Assembly: GCF_004912135.1 (NCBI RefSeq)
Contig: NZ_STGU01000002.1
Location: 496,001-560,000 of the forward strand
Reading direction: 5' to 3'
DNA: 64,000 bases
DNA from: Rhizobium rosettiformans W3
Lineage (GTDB): Bacteria > Pseudomonadota > Alphaproteobacteria > Rhizobiales > Rhizobiaceae
Made by a program: the position numbers and the translations under genes. Of this stretch, positions 1 through 9,629 are shown piece by piece; the stretch's first letter is position 1, and each line of letters begins with the position of its first letter. The notes beneath the pieces are model-generated. The model was not told the DNA's origin, searched no databases, and saw nothing but the letters and a program-made list of their open reading frames with translations.

Positions 1-64
1 AGGGAATGTCGAGCGGGCGGAGCAAGCCCTCGAACGGGCGGAAAAGACGATCGGAAAAGGACAT
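1..64 (-). CDS. N-terminus of a leftward gene cut by the window edge (possibly an ABC-type exporter)
   Basis: An ATG at 62-64 on the minus strand opens a frame that stays open for 21 codons to the left edge, beginning MSFSDRLFRPFEGLLRPLD. The arginine/leucine-rich, amphipathic start resembles the cytoplasmic leader of rhizobial ABC exporter half-transporters, but this is a memory-based resemblance over 21 residues. No strong Shine-Dalgarno sequence is visible. It lies downstream of the omptin gene on the same strand, 133 bases away. Identity cannot be settled from this fragment. Confidence 0.35.
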   Translation of the reverse strand, partial: MSFSDRLFRPFEGLLRPLDIP

Positions 65-197
65 CTGAAACACTGCGCTGATAAAGTGAAAGACCAAGAG
101 CGGAGGCAATCACTGGCAGTAGATCATGAGTCTGTGGCATCAGGAAGTTGTTGTCCCCGCGGCCGGTATGCCGGTGCGGGGAAGCTTCGTGATCCCG

Positions 198-1139
198 TTA
201 GATGGTCCCCTTCACGCCCGCGGTGACCATGATCGACTGGAACTCGGACGCGGCGCCGTCTTCGGAGCTGGCGCTGGCGCCGGTGACCGTGTTGCGGACA
301 TGGGCATCGCCGCGGGTCTTGAAGATCTTCTGGAAATCGCCGCCGACATAGATGGAGGCCGATTGCAGAACCTGGTAGTCGGCCGTCACCGTTGCTCCAA
401 GCATCGGAGCGGGCTCCATGGTGTCGGTGAAGCGCAGGTCTCTCAGCCAATGGTCGTCGACGCCCTTGTAGCTGATCGCAGCCCCTCCACGCAGGACGCC
501 GGAGAGCGTCAAGGCGCCGATTCGCTGCTGGGCATTGGCGCTGAGAAAGACGGTCGGAATGCGTTGCTCGTAGCTGATCCCCTTCACCCCATCCGCGAAA
601 TTGCCGACCGTGTCGTGCAGCGTGGTGTTGGTGTAAATGTAGCTGCCGCCGCGCGCCGTCCATTTGACGTCGGTATAGCCGAAACCGCCGCCGATCCCGA
701 GGCGGGTTGCGCCGGTGTCGACGAGCGCCCGTTCGGCTTCCAGGAGAACATTGATGTAGCGGTCGAGCTCGGTGTCCGGATGCAGCGACTGGTGCGTCCA
801 GCCGGAATAGGACGTGTCCAGCCAGTCGCGGTCTTCCATGAAGCCGTCACCGCCAAGGCCGACATCGACGCGTCCCTTCAGCGTCCAGGCATAGCCGATA
901 TCGACTTCCCCGCCGATCGTGCCGGTCTTCACGCCCTTGCTCTCCCAGTCGAGCTGGCTGACCTTGTAGTCGCCGCTATAGACGTATTCGCCGGCCTTGA
1001 TGTTCGCCATGCCGATGCCGGCAAAGTAGCGCACCGTCCCGGCTGACGAACTCGAATAGGCGTCCTGGCCGAAGGCTGGAGCGGTGAAGAGCAGGGTGCC
1101 GCCAAGCGACAGAGCTGAAATAACCTGGAGATTGAACAT
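198..1139 (-). CDS. omptin-family outer-membrane aspartyl protease
   Basis: The 313-residue product has an N-terminal signal peptide (about residues 1-25, ending TAPAFG-Q) followed by alternating short hydrophobic strands typical of a ten-strand barrel. It follows the OmpT/Pla plan: SQLDW at 61-65, MEDRDW at 101-106, SGWTHQSLHPDT at 112-123, a TARGGSYIYT strand at 161-170 and VDDH at 227-230. These match the OmpT active-site pairs, so D103/D105 and D228/H230 are the likely catalytic residues and the enzyme should be active. Known omptins cut peptides between basic residues at the cell surface and many need rough LPS. Length fits the family (about 300-320). The gene stands alone, 98 bases downstream of purN on the same strand. 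Confidence 0.85.
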   Translation of the reverse strand: MFNLQVISALSLGGTLLFTAPAFGQDAYSSSSAGTVRYFAGIGMANIKAGEYVYSGDYKVSQLDWESKGVKTGTIGGEVDIGYAWTLKGRVDVGLGGDGFMEDRDWLDTSYSGWTHQSLHPDTELDRYINVLLEAERALVDTGATRLGIGGGFGYTDVKWTARGGSYIYTNTTLHDTVGNFADGVKGISYEQRIPTVFLSANAQQRIGALTLSGVLRGGAAISYKGVDDHWLRDLRFTDTMEPAPMLGATVTADYQVLQSASIYVGGDFQKIFKTRGDAHVRNTVTGASASSEDGAASEFQSIMVTAGVKGTI

Positions 1140-1237
1140 GTCGTGACCGTGTCGATGAGATAATCGTTACGGTTGCATGTTTATGGTTAAGAGAATGCTA
1201 TCAAACGGCGATCGCGCGTGCAGTCGGTCGATTTGCG

Positions 1238-1894
1238 TCAGCCGCTGATCAGCCGTGCGTCTGCGTCTGTCTCCGACGCCCGTCGCTCGACACTGCCATC
1301 GGCGCGCATGGTGACGCTGCCCGACGCCACGAGCTTCAAGGCGAGCGCATAGGTCTGATGCTCGACCGTGAGCACCCGTGCTGCCAGCGTCTCTGCCGTA
1401 TCGTCGATCAGAACAGGCACGACGGACTGCGCGATCACCGGGCCTTCATCCATGCCTTCGGTAACGAAATGCACGGTGCAGCCCGCGACTTTCATGCCGG
1501 CATCGAGCGCACGCTGATGCGTGTGCAGGCCGGGAAAGAGCGGCAGCAGGGACGGATGGATGTTGAGGATCCGGCCCTCATGTGGCCGGATGAAGTCACC
1601 CGAGAGCAGGCGCATGTAGCCTGCGAGGCAGATGAGGTCTGGGTCGACCTCGGCGAGTGCCGCAAGAATTGCCGCCTCGTGCTCGGCCTTCGAGCCATAG
1701 CTTTTCCGCTCGAAAACGTGTGTCGGGATGCCGAGTGCTTCCGCCTTGGCAAGACCCGCGGCCTCCGGTTTGTCGGAGAACACGGCGACGATTTCCGCCG
1801 GATAGTCGGCCGCTTCGCAGGCTCTGGCCAGCGCCAGCATGTTCGACCCGCCGCCGGAGATGAAGGCCACGACGCGTTTGCGGCCGCTGCTCAT
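1238..1894 (-). CDS. purN: phosphoribosylglycinamide formyltransferase
   Basis: This 218-residue cytosolic enzyme transfers a formyl group from 10-formyltetrahydrofolate to GAR, the third step of de novo purine synthesis. Visible signatures are the phosphate loop FISGGGSNM near residues 11-19, GYMRLL, the catalytic [10 protein letters not shown] stretch (Asn and His) and DEGPVI carrying the catalytic Asp. Its ATG at 1892-1894 overlaps the TGA of purM at 1891-1893, an ATGA junction indicating translational coupling, so the two are one operon transcribed purM then purN. Length is normal for the family. Confidence 0.96.
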   Translation of the reverse strand: MSSGRKRVVAFISGGGSNMLALARACEAADYPAEIVAVFSDKPEAAGLAKAEALGIPTHVFERKSYGSKAEHEAAILAALAEVDPDLICLAGYMRLLSGDFIRPHEGRILNIHPSLLPLFPGLHTHQRALDAGMKVAGCTVHFVTEGMDEGPVIAQSVVPVLIDDTAETLAARVLTVEHQTYALALKLVASGSVTMRADGSVERRASETDADARLISG

Positions 1895-2964
1895 AGGGCG
1901 AGCGTACCCTTGTAGGTCACGCCATGCGCACCCTCTTCGCGGGCAATCATGCGGCCAAGGCGGGCAACGGTCTCACCTTCGGCTTCCAGCACCTTGGTCA
2001 CCTCGTCCACCTTGTCGGCGGGAACGACGACGATCATGCCGATGCCGCAGTTGAAGGTGCGCAGCATCTCGTTCTGGGCCACGCCGCCGGTCTTGGCGAG
2101 CCAGGAGAAGACGGCGGGAACCTGGAACGAGGATAGGTCGATTTCGGCGGCGAGATGCTTCGGCAGCACGCGCGGAATGTTTTCGGGGAAGCCGCCGCCG
2201 GTAATATGGGCAAGCGCCTTCAACGCCCCAGTTTCCTTGATCGCCTTCAGAAGCGGCTTCACATAGATGCGCGTCGGGGTCAGCAGCGCTGCGCCCAGTG
2301 ACTGTCCCTCGGCAAAGGGCGCCGGAGCATCCCAGGCAAGGCCCGAGACTTCGACGATCTTGCGCACCAGCGAGAAGCCGTTGGAATGCACGCCGGAAGA
2401 CGAGAGGCCGAGGATCACGTCACCTTCGGCGATATCGCCAGCCGGCAGCAGTTCGCCGCGCTCGGCAGCACCCACGGCAAAGCCTGCAAGGTCATAGTCA
2501 CCCTTGGAATACATGCCCGGCATCTCGGCAGTCTCGCCCCCGATCAGCGCGCAACCCGCCTCGCGGCAGCCGGCAGCAATACCCTGCACGATCGCCGCAC
2601 CCTGATCGGGATCGAGCTTGCCGGTGGCGAAATAGTCGAGGAAGAGCAGCGGTTCGGCGCCCTGGACCACGAGATCGTTGACGCACATGGCGACGAGGTC
2701 GATGCCGACTGTGTCGTGGATATTGGCGTCGATCGCGATCTTCAGCTTGGTGCCGACGCCGTCATTGGCGGCCACCAGGATCGGGTCCTTGAAGCCGGCG
2801 GCCTTGAGGTCGAACAAGCCGCCGAAGCCGCCGATCTCGCCATCCGCCCCCGGACGGCGTGTCGACTTCACGGCCGGCTTGATCTTCTCGACCATCAGGT
2901 TGCCGGCATCGATGTCGACGCCCGCATCGCTATAGGTCAACCCGTTCTTGCCAGCCTGGCTCAT
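1891..2964 (-). CDS. purM: phosphoribosylformylglycinamidine cyclo-ligase (AIR synthetase)
   Basis: The 357-residue protein makes aminoimidazole ribonucleotide from FGAM and ATP in purine synthesis. The start [18 protein letters not shown] is preceded by a clear GGAGG five bases upstream; the same frame is open for another 1.9 kb upstream, but that part is antisense to other genes and is not coding. Diagnostic stretches are [54 protein letters not shown] and [14 protein letters not shown]. It overlaps purN by four bases and is divergent from the AI-2E-type permease 249 bases away. Confidence 0.96.
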   Translation of the reverse strand: MSQAGKNGLTYSDAGVDIDAGNLMVEKIKPAVKSTRRPGADGEIGGFGGLFDLKAAGFKDPILVAANDGVGTKLKIAIDANIHDTVGIDLVAMCVNDLVVQGAEPLLFLDYFATGKLDPDQGAAIVQGIAAGCREAGCALIGGETAEMPGMYSKGDYDLAGFAVGAAERGELLPAGDIAEGDVILGLSSSGVHSNGFSLVRKIVEVSGLAWDAPAPFAEGQSLGAALLTPTRIYVKPLLKAIKETGALKALAHITGGGFPENIPRVLPKHLAAEIDLSSFQVPAVFSWLAKTGGVAQNEMLRTFNCGIGMIVVVPADKVDEVTKVLEAEGETVARLGRMIAREEGAHGVTYKGTLAL

Positions 2965-3213
2965 GCCTGCCTCCGATCCTGCGAGAATTTCGGCTGGCCA
3001 TGGCATGAAGAGGCTTCGGATGCAAGCAGCGAGCCGGGGAAGTGCACGATTTCCCGGCCATTCTAGGCCGAGATCGTCTCTTGTCGCCATCCGCGAGGTG
3101 CCAGTTCTTGACCAAGGCTTTGCCGGTAACCTATCTCCTACTGCGGCACCGCAGCATGCGGGAAACGCCCGCGCCGCCCAAAGCGGACAACAAGGTTCTG
3201 AACGGAGACGGAT

Positions 3214-4368
3214 ATGGCTCGCAACATCAGTGCTATCGGCCTTCGCCGCCAGGTCTTCTTCTGGCTGGTGACGCTGGCGTTCTTCGTCGCCTTCCTGATG
3301 CTCTTCTCGTCGATCCTGCTGCCCTTCATTGCCGGCATGGCGCTCGCCTATTTTCTCGACCCGGTCGCCGACCGGCTGGAGCGCATCGGCCTCAGCCGAT
3401 TGATGGCGACGGTGGTGATCCTTATCTCCTTCGTGGTCGTCTTCGTGCTGTCGCTGATGATCATCATCCCGGTCCTCGCCAGCCAGCTCAACGAATTCAT
3501 TCAGCGCGTGCCCGGCTATGTCACGCAGCTGCAGACCTTCATCGCGACCTCGAACGCCTCCTGGCTGCCGGATTGGGTCGACAGCCAGATGGGCACGATC
3601 CGGGAGAACTTCTCCCGCTATCTCAGCGAAGGCGTCGGCTTCCTCGGCACTCTCGTCGAGCAGATCTGGAACTCCGGCAAGGCACTCCTCGACATCGCCT
3701 CGCTGCTCGTCGTGACGCCGGTCGTGGCCTTCTACCTGCTGCTCGACTGGGACCGCATGATCGAGAAGGTCGACAGCTGGGTGCCGCGTGCCCAGGTCGC
3801 AACCGTGCGTCAGCTGGCGACCGAACTCGACAATACGATCGCCGGCTTCGTGCGCGGACAGGGCTCTCTCTGCCTGATCCTCGGCATCTTCTACGCCGTG
3901 GCGCTCTCGGCCGCCGGCCTCAATTTCGGCCTGCTGATCGGCTTCTTCACCGGCATGATCAGTTTCATCCCCTATGTCGGCTCCACCGTCGGCCTGCTGC
4001 TGTCGCTCGGCGTGGCGCTGGTACAGTTCTGGCCGGACTTCATCTGGATCGGCGTCATCGCCGGCATCTTCTTCCTCGGTCAGTTCATCGAGGGCAACAT
4101 CCTGCAGCCGAAACTGGTGGGCAAAAGCGTCGGCCTGCATCCGGTCTGGCTGATGTTTGCCCTCTTTGCCTTCGGCGCGCTGTTCGGCTTCGTCGGCGTC
4201 CTTGTGGCCGTGCCCGCGGCCGCTGCGGTCGGCGTCCTTGTTCGTTTCGCCATCTCGCGGTATCTTGAGAGCGATCTCTACTACGGAACCTCGGTCGTCA
4301 TTGCGCCGCCTCACCAGCCCGTCGGCGAGATCGCACCCCCAAGCTCTAAAGACGTGCCCGAGGCATGA
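3214..4368 (+). CDS. AI-2E family (PerM-type) membrane transporter
   Basis: The 384-residue inner-membrane protein has about eight hydrophobic helices: two near residues 13-50, a pair at about 65-95, and a cluster from about 165 to 345. It fits the PF01594 family, with [17 protein letters not shown] near 43 and a late [24 protein letters not shown] motif that is the family hallmark. Members have been tied to AI-2 release or Na+/H+ exchange; the substrate here is unknown. GGAG precedes the ATG. Its TGA abuts the ATG of hdaA with no gap, implying co-transcription, an arrangement common in rhizobia. Confidence 0.88.
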   Translation: MARNISAIGLRRQVFFWLVTLAFFVAFLMLFSSILLPFIAGMALAYFLDPVADRLERIGLSRLMATVVILISFVVVFVLSLMIIIPVLASQLNEFIQRVPGYVTQLQTFIATSNASWLPDWVDSQMGTIRENFSRYLSEGVGFLGTLVEQIWNSGKALLDIASLLVVTPVVAFYLLLDWDRMIEKVDSWVPRAQVATVRQLATELDNTIAGFVRGQGSLCLILGIFYAVALSAAGLNFGLLIGFFTGMISFIPYVGSTVGLLLSLGVALVQFWPDFIWIGVIAGIFFLGQFIEGNILQPKLVGKSVGLHPVWLMFALFAFGALFGFVGVLVAVPAAAAVGVLVRFAISRYLESDLYYGTSVVIAPPHQPVGEIAPPSSKDVPEA

Positions 4369-5082
4369 ATGACTGACGCCAAGATGGCTGCCGAAAAACG
4401 CGGCACCGCCGAACAATTGCCACTTGCCTTCGAACACGGCGCTGCGACCGGTCGCGACGACCTCTTGGTCTCCGAACGCATGGCCGCTGCCGTGTCGATC
4501 GTCGACGCCTGGCCGGACTGGCCATCCCCCGTGGTGATCCTGACAGGGCCGGAGGGCTCGGGAAAATCCCATCTTGCGCAAATCTTCAGGGACACCAGCG
4601 GCGCAACCGACATTGCGCTTCAGCCGGGCAAGGGCGCGTCGCAGGCCGCCGCAGCCGGTCCGGTTCTGTTCGAGGATGCCGATCGCAACGGTTTCGATGA
4701 GGTCGAACTCTTCCACGTCATCAATGCCGTGCGCCAGCACGGCACGACGCTTCTCATCACGTCGCGCAGCTTCCCACCGTCCTGGAACGTGGCACTGCCG
4801 GATCTCAACTCCCGCCTGAAGGCTGCGACCGTCGTGGAGATCGGTGCGCCCGACGAAGAGCTTCTCGGTCACCTGATCACCAAGCTCTTCGCCGACCGCC
4901 AGCTTTACATCGATGACAAGATCGTCGGCTATATCGTCAGCCGCATGGAGCGTTCATTCTCGGCCGCCCAGGTGGTGGTCGATCGCATGGACAAGCTGGC
5001 GCTGGCACGCCGCGCCAAGATCAGCCGAAGCCTGGCTGCAGAGGTTCTCGAAATGCTGGAGGCGGCAGACATCAGCGAGTAG
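4369..5082 (+). CDS. hdaA: HdaA, regulatory inactivator of DnaA
   Basis: This 237-residue AAA+ protein is a shortened DnaA relative. It has a QLPLAF beta-clamp-binding motif around residues 15-20, a Walker A loop GPEGSGKSH, a Walker B-like VLFEDADR, and a C-terminal helical lid ([18 protein letters not shown]). There is no DnaA domain IV for DnaA-box binding. Hda/HdaA proteins bind the sliding clamp and stimulate DnaA-ATP hydrolysis to limit re-initiation. The start codon follows immediately on the stop of the permease gene; ppk lies 61 bases downstream. Confidence 0.85.
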   Translation: MTDAKMAAEKRGTAEQLPLAFEHGAATGRDDLLVSERMAAAVSIVDAWPDWPSPVVILTGPEGSGKSHLAQIFRDTSGATDIALQPGKGASQAAAAGPVLFEDADRNGFDEVELFHVINAVRQHGTTLLITSRSFPPSWNVALPDLNSRLKAATVVEIGAPDEELLGHLITKLFADRQLYIDDKIVGYIVSRMERSFSAAQVVVDRMDKLALARRAKISRSLAAEVLEMLEAADISE

Positions 5083-5093
5083 TCGTCACAGAT

Positions 5094-5111
5094 CTGTCGT
5101 TAAACTGTTAT
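5094..5111 (+). promoter_or_regulatory. candidate PhoB box upstream of ppk
   Basis: CTGTCGT-TAAA-CTGTTAT is two imperfect copies of the CTGTCAT heptamer separated by a four-base AT-rich spacer, the classic Pho-box layout. It lies 32 bases upstream of the ppk ATG at 5144, and a TATAAT hexamer (5109-5114) overlaps the second repeat. Phosphate-starvation control of ppk by PhoB is known in several proteobacteria. The overlap with the -10-like hexamer is unusual for an activator site, so the true promoter may lie elsewhere. Confidence 0.55.
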
Positions 5112-5143
5112 AATCGGCACCAACGATAACCAGAGGGCGAATC

Positions 5144-7336
5144 ATGGACAGCGCAGTACAAGGCACGGGCAGCGACAGCGGCGCGGAGGCAGCACCCGCC
5201 GAAGACCTGCTGACCAGCCCGCTGCGCTTCATCAACCGCGAATTTTCCTGGCTGCAGTTCAATCGCCGCGTCCTTGAGGAAACCCTCAATACTGCCCACC
5301 CGCTGCTGGAGCGCGTGCGCTTCCTGTCGATCTCGGCCGCGAACCTGGATGAGTTCTTCATGGTGCGCGTGGCTGGTCTCGAAGGCCAGGTGCGCCAGGG
5401 CATCGCGATCAAGAGCCCCGACGGCAAGACGCCGGGCGAGCAGCTCGACGACATCCTGAAGGAAATCGACAATCTGCAAATGGAGCAGCAGGCGTCGCTC
5501 GCCGTCCTGCAACAGTATCTGGCCCAGGAAGAAATCCTCATCGTCCGCCCGGCCGCCCTTTCGGACGAGGACCGGACCTGGCTCGAAACCGCGTTCCAGG
5601 AATCGATCTTCCCGGTCCTCACGCCGCTCTCGATCGATCCGGCTCACCCGTTCCCCTTCATCCCGAACCTCGGCTTTTCCATGGGCCTGCAGCTCTGCTC
5701 GAGCCGCAACGGTGAACCTATGACGGCGCTCTTGCGCCTGCCGCCGACGCTCGATCGCTTTATCCGCCTGCCGGACGAAGGGGTGACGATCCGCTACATC
5801 ACGCTGGAAGACGTGGTCGGCCTTTTCATCAACCGGCTCTATCCGGGATATGAGGTCAAGGGCTACGGTACGTTCCGCATCATCCGCGACAGCGATATTG
5901 AAGTCGAAGAAGAGGCCGAAGACCTCGTGCGCTTCTTCGAGACCGCCCTGAAGCGCCGTCGCCGCGGCTCGGTGATCCGCATCGAGGTGGACAGCGAGAT
6001 GCCGGTCGGCCTGCGCCAGTTCGTGGTGCATGAACTCGGCGTGCCGGATAACCGCGTCGCGGTCTTGCCGGGGCTGCTTGCGCTCAACACCATTTCTGAA
6101 ATCACCAAGGCCCCGCGCGATGATCTGCGCTTCGAGCCCTACAATGCCCGCTTCCCCGAGCGCGTGCGTGAGCATGCGGGCGACTGCCTGGCCGCTATCC
6201 GTGAAAAGGACATGGTGGTTCACCACCCCTATGAGAGCTTCGACGTCGTGGTGCAGTTCCTGCTGCAGGCCGCGCGCGATCCCGACGTTCTCGCCATCAA
6301 GCAGACGCTCTACCGCACCTCGAACGACAGCCCGATCGTCCGCGCTCTGATCGATGCTGCGGAAATGGGCAAGTCGGTCACGGCGCTTGTCGAACTCAAG
6401 GCGCGCTTCGACGAAGAGGCAAACATTCGCTGGGCCCGCGACCTCGAGCGCGCCGGTGTGCAGGTCGTTTTCGGCTTCATCGAGCTCAAGACCCACGCCA
6501 AGATGTCGATGGTCGTGCGCCGCGAAGACGGCAAGCTCAGGACCTACTGCCATCTCGGCACCGGCAACTACCATCCGGTCACGGCGAAGATCTATACGGA
6601 CCTGTCCTTCTTCACGTGCAACCCGAAGATCGCCCATGACATGGCGAATGTCTTCAACTTCATCACCGGCTATGGCGAGCCGGAAGAGGGCATGAAGCTC
6701 GCGGTTTCGCCCTACACGCTGCGCCCGCGCATCCTGAAGCACGTCCGCGAAGAGATTGAACACGCCAAGGCCGGCCGCCCGGCCGCAATCTGGATGAAGA
6801 TGAATTCGCTGGTCGACCCCGAGATCATCGACGCGCTTTACGAGGCGAGTGGCGCGGGCGTCGAGGTGGATCTCGTCATTCGCGGCATCTGCTGCCTGCG
6901 TCCGCAGGTGCCTGGTCTGTCGGACAACATCCGCGTCAAGTCGATCGTCGGCCGCTTCCTGGAGCACAGCCGCATCTTCTGCTTCGGCAATGGCCACGGA
7001 CTGCCGTCCGAAAAGGCACTTGTCTACATCGGCTCGGCCGACATGATGCCGCGCAATCTCGACCGGCGCGTCGAGACATTGGTGCCGCTGATCAACCCGA
7101 CGGTGCATGAGCAGGTCCTGTCCCAGATCATGCTGGGCAACCTGATTGACAACCAGCAGAGCTACGAGATATTGCCCGACGGCACGTCTCGCCGCATTGA
7201 AGTGCGGCAGGGTGAGGAACCTTTCAACGCGCAGCAGTATTTCATGACCAATCCGAGCCTGTCGGGTCGCGGAGAAGCATTGAAATCGAGCGCACCGAAA
7301 CTGATCGCCGGCCTCATTTCCGGCAGGAAAAGATAA
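5144..7336 (+). CDS. ppk: polyphosphate kinase 1
   Basis: The 730-residue enzyme reversibly polymerises the gamma phosphate of ATP into inorganic polyphosphate. The N-terminal region shows [18 protein letters not shown] and the [19 protein letters not shown] helix. The two phospholipase-D-like catalytic halves carry the expected histidines: H451 in KTHAKMSM (the autophosphorylated His by family alignment) and H608 in EHSRIF. Length is typical. An AGAGGG ribosome site precedes the ATG. ppx follows after 12 bases, so synthesis and degradation of polyphosphate are co-transcribed, downstream of a probable PhoB site. Confidence 0.97.
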   Translation: MDSAVQGTGSDSGAEAAPAEDLLTSPLRFINREFSWLQFNRRVLEETLNTAHPLLERVRFLSISAANLDEFFMVRVAGLEGQVRQGIAIKSPDGKTPGEQLDDILKEIDNLQMEQQASLAVLQQYLAQEEILIVRPAALSDEDRTWLETAFQESIFPVLTPLSIDPAHPFPFIPNLGFSMGLQLCSSRNGEPMTALLRLPPTLDRFIRLPDEGVTIRYITLEDVVGLFINRLYPGYEVKGYGTFRIIRDSDIEVEEEAEDLVRFFETALKRRRRGSVIRIEVDSEMPVGLRQFVVHELGVPDNRVAVLPGLLALNTISEITKAPRDDLRFEPYNARFPERVREHAGDCLAAIREKDMVVHHPYESFDVVVQFLLQAARDPDVLAIKQTLYRTSNDSPIVRALIDAAEMGKSVTALVELKARFDEEANIRWARDLERAGVQVVFGFIELKTHAKMSMVVRREDGKLRTYCHLGTGNYHPVTAKIYTDLSFFTCNPKIAHDMANVFNFITGYGEPEEGMKLAVSPYTLRPRILKHVREEIEHAKAGRPAAIWMKMNSLVDPEIIDALYEASGAGVEVDLVIRGICCLRPQVPGLSDNIRVKSIVGRFLEHSRIFCFGNGHGLPSEKALVYIGSADMMPRNLDRRVETLVPLINPTVHEQVLSQIMLGNLIDNQQSYEILPDGTSRRIEVRQGEEPFNAQQYFMTNPSLSGRGEALKSSAPKLIAGLISGRKR

Positions 7337-7348
7337 CACTGGTACCTC

Positions 7349-8869
7349 ATGACAAGATCTGAAGCGCAGGGGCGCCTTCCCGGTATCGCCCCTGTCTCCG
7401 TTGTCGACATCGGCTCCAACTCGATCCGTCTGGTGATCTATGAGGGCCTGTCCCGCGCACCGACGGTTCTCTTCAACGAGAAGGTTCTCTGCGGCCTCGG
7501 CAGGGGCGTTGCGACGACCGGCCGTATGGACGAGGATGGCGTCGAGCGCGCTCTGGCCGCCTTGCGCCGCTTCCGCGCGCTGTCCAACCAGGCCAAGGCC
7601 ACGCGCATGTTCGTGCTCGCGACCGCCGCGGCGCGCGAAGCGTCGAACGGGCCAGACTTCATCGCGCGGGCCGAAGAGATCCTCGGCCACGAGATCCTTG
7701 TCCTGACGGGTGAGGAAGAAGCGAAGTTCTCGGCACTCGGCGTCGTCAGCGGCTTTCACGATGCCGACGGCATCGCAGGCGACCTCGGCGGCGGCTCGCT
7801 CGAACTCATCGATATCAAGGGCAAGAGCTTTGGCAAGGGCATCACGCTGCCGCTCGGTGGCCTGCGCCTCTCCGAGACGGTCGCGGGCTCACTCCCCAAG
7901 GGCCGCGCGCTGGCGAAGAAGCTCATCGGCGATGCGGAACTGCTCAAGAAGGGGCAGGGCCGCACCTTCTATGCCGTCGGTGGCACCTGGCGCAACATCG
8001 CCAAGCTGCACATGGAAATCCGCAAATACCCGCTGCACATGATGCAGGGGTATGAACTGCCCTATGACGAGATCGCCTTCTTCCTGGAAGAGATCATCTC
8101 AGGCGCCAATGCTCGCGACCCGGCCTGGTCGACGATCTCCAAGAGCCGCCGCAACCTCATTCCCTTTGGCGCCGTTGCCATGCGCGAAGTGATCGAGGTC
8201 ATGCAGCCGAAGAGCGTCTGTTTCTCCGCCCAGGGTGTCCGTGAAGGCTATCTCTATTCGCAGCTTCTGGACGAAGAGCAGGCACTCGATCCGCTGATCG
8301 AAGCTGCTGATGAACTGGCGATCCTGCGTGCGCGCTCGCCCGAACATGCGCGCGAGCTCGCCGACTGGACCGGCCGAATGATGCCGTTCTTTGATATCGA
8401 AGAAACGGAAGAGGAAAGCCGCTATCGCCAGGCGGCATGCCTGCTCGCCGACATCAGCTGGCGCGCCCATCCCGATTATCGCGGCCTGCAGGCGCTGAAC
8501 GTGATTGCCCACTCTTCCTTCGTCGGCATCACCCATCCGGGCCGCGCCTTCATCGCGCTCACCAACTATTATCGCTTCGAAGGCCTGCACGACGACGGCC
8601 AGACCGGGCCGTTGGCGGCCATTGCCACCGAGCGTCTGCTCGACCGCGCCAAGCTCGTCGGCGGCATGCTGCGTGTCGTCTACCTCTTCTCGGCCTCCAT
8701 GCCCGGTGTGGTGAACAACCTGACGTTCCGGCGTTCGGACAATCCGGAGCTCGACCTCGAATTCGTGGTGCCCAAGGCCTATGAGGAATTCTCAGGGGAA
8801 CGGCTCGACGGCCGCCTGACCCAGCTGTCGAAGCTGACCGGCAAGCGGCTTGCCTTCCTCTACGAATAA
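7349..8869 (+). CDS. ppx: exopolyphosphatase (Ppx/GppA family)
   Basis: The 506-residue protein of the ASKHA phosphotransferase fold has VVDIGSNSIRLVIYE near the start, an acidic ALATAAARE-type loop and GDLGGGSLELI forming the phosphate-binding glycine loop. It is predicted to remove terminal phosphates from polyphosphate; GppA-type pppGpp hydrolysis is an alternative within the same family. The C-terminal part resembles the HD-like domain of longer Ppx proteins (ADISWRAHPDYR). It directly follows ppk. A GC-rich hairpin lies 43 bases past the stop. Confidence 0.93.
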   Translation: MTRSEAQGRLPGIAPVSVVDIGSNSIRLVIYEGLSRAPTVLFNEKVLCGLGRGVATTGRMDEDGVERALAALRRFRALSNQAKATRMFVLATAAAREASNGPDFIARAEEILGHEILVLTGEEEAKFSALGVVSGFHDADGIAGDLGGGSLELIDIKGKSFGKGITLPLGGLRLSETVAGSLPKGRALAKKLIGDAELLKKGQGRTFYAVGGTWRNIAKLHMEIRKYPLHMMQGYELPYDEIAFFLEEIISGANARDPAWSTISKSRRNLIPFGAVAMREVIEVMQPKSVCFSAQGVREGYLYSQLLDEEQALDPLIEAADELAILRARSPEHARELADWTGRMMPFFDIEETEEESRYRQAACLLADISWRAHPDYRGLQALNVIAHSSFVGITHPGRAFIALTNYYRFEGLHDDGQTGPLAAIATERLLDRAKLVGGMLRVVYLFSASMPGVVNNLTFRRSDNPELDLEFVVPKAYEEFSGERLDGRLTQLSKLTGKRLAFLYE

Positions 8870-8911
8870 CCGGGATTGCCCGCAGCCAGGATATCGATAA
8901 TCCTTTGATCG

Positions 8912-8934
8912 GAACCGCGCCTTGGGCGCGGTTC
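8912..8934 (+). terminator. GC-rich hairpin after ppx
   Basis: A ten-base stem GAACCGCGCC pairs across a three-base loop with GGCGCGGTTC. No T-run follows, so it is either a weak intrinsic terminator or an mRNA-stabilising 3' stem. Confidence 0.45.
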
Positions 8935-8980
8935 TGACGACTTACGCCGTGCTGTGGTCCAACTCCGGGGTGGTAGCGAT

Positions 8981-9508
8981 ATGGTGTTCGGCAGGCTTGG
9001 CAGAGGTCGCAATCGTCTGGCGCGCGAGGTGGTCTCCGTGACCGCTGTGGCTGTGTCGGCACTCCTGGCCACGGCAGCTTGGGTGTCGGCGGAGGATGCC
9101 CGCAAGTGGATCGGCGATCGGCAGGAGAACATTGCCACGCTGATCTATGGTGTGCCGCAGAGCGACGACGCGCCGATTGCCTTCCGATGCGAGCTGCCGG
9201 CCCGCGACTTCTTCGTCACTCTGGCCATGGACCCGAACTTCGAGCCGAAGGCAGGGACGGTTCCACTGACGCTAACCGCGCCACCATCGACGGAGCAGCT
9301 GGCGCTCGAGGCGGACATCCTGTTCATCGAGGACATGGAGGTCACATTCCTGGAGGCCAAGCCAGCTTTCGACGTGCCGATTGCGCGGATGTTGAAGCAG
9401 GGCAGCGAATTGCGCTTCACGCTCGGGGAAAAGACCTTCGTTTATCCTCTGGCCGGGGCGGCGGACGCCATGGGCCCGATTGAGGCGGCCTGCGCCAAGC
9501 CTACTTGA
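8981..9508 (+). CDS. secreted protein of unknown function
   Basis: The 175-residue product begins MVFGRLGRGRNRLAREV, then a hydrophobic segment ending AAWVSAED that fits a signal peptide or a membrane anchor with a long basic n-region. The mature part is acidic, mostly beta-prone and has two cysteines (in FRCELP and EAACAKP) that could form a disulfide. No catalytic motif or known domain is recognised. The ATG at 8981 is chosen over an upstream GTG at 8954 because a GGGGTGG stretch precedes it. It lies 111 bases after ppx, separated by a hairpin. Confidence 0.6.
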   Translation: MVFGRLGRGRNRLAREVVSVTAVAVSALLATAAWVSAEDARKWIGDRQENIATLIYGVPQSDDAPIAFRCELPARDFFVTLAMDPNFEPKAGTVPLTLTAPPSTEQLALEADILFIEDMEVTFLEAKPAFDVPIARMLKQGSELRFTLGEKTFVYPLAGAADAMGPIEAACAKPT

Positions 9509-9540
9509 AGGCCGGTTTGCTCTGTCTGCCTAAACAACAG

Positions 9541-9568
9541 AGGCGCGGGGCCACTGGCCCCGCGCCTT
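9541..9568. terminator. hairpin between convergent genes
   Basis: AGGCGCGGGGCC and GGCCCCGCGCCT form a 12-base GC stem with a short loop between the rightward secreted-protein gene and the leftward phytase-like gene. No long T-run is present on either side, so termination efficiency is uncertain; it could serve both directions. Confidence 0.5.
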
Positions 9569-9629
9569 GACGTGATGCGACCGGATCGGGCGACGCCTGC
9601 CGCCCGACCCAGGCACGAATGACTGCCGC

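Noticed and set aside
2965..4872. Upstream extension of the purM reading frame to 993 codons
   Set aside because: The extra part is antisense to the permease and hdaA, is full of charged low-complexity sequence, and lies upstream of a clear GGAGG-ATG that matches the family start. High GC makes stop codons rare in shadow frames.
5108..7759. 883-codon open frame antisense to ppk
   Set aside because: It mirrors ppk codon for codon, has Arg/Asp/His-rich composition typical of antisense shadows in GC-rich DNA, and no ribosome site or known domain.
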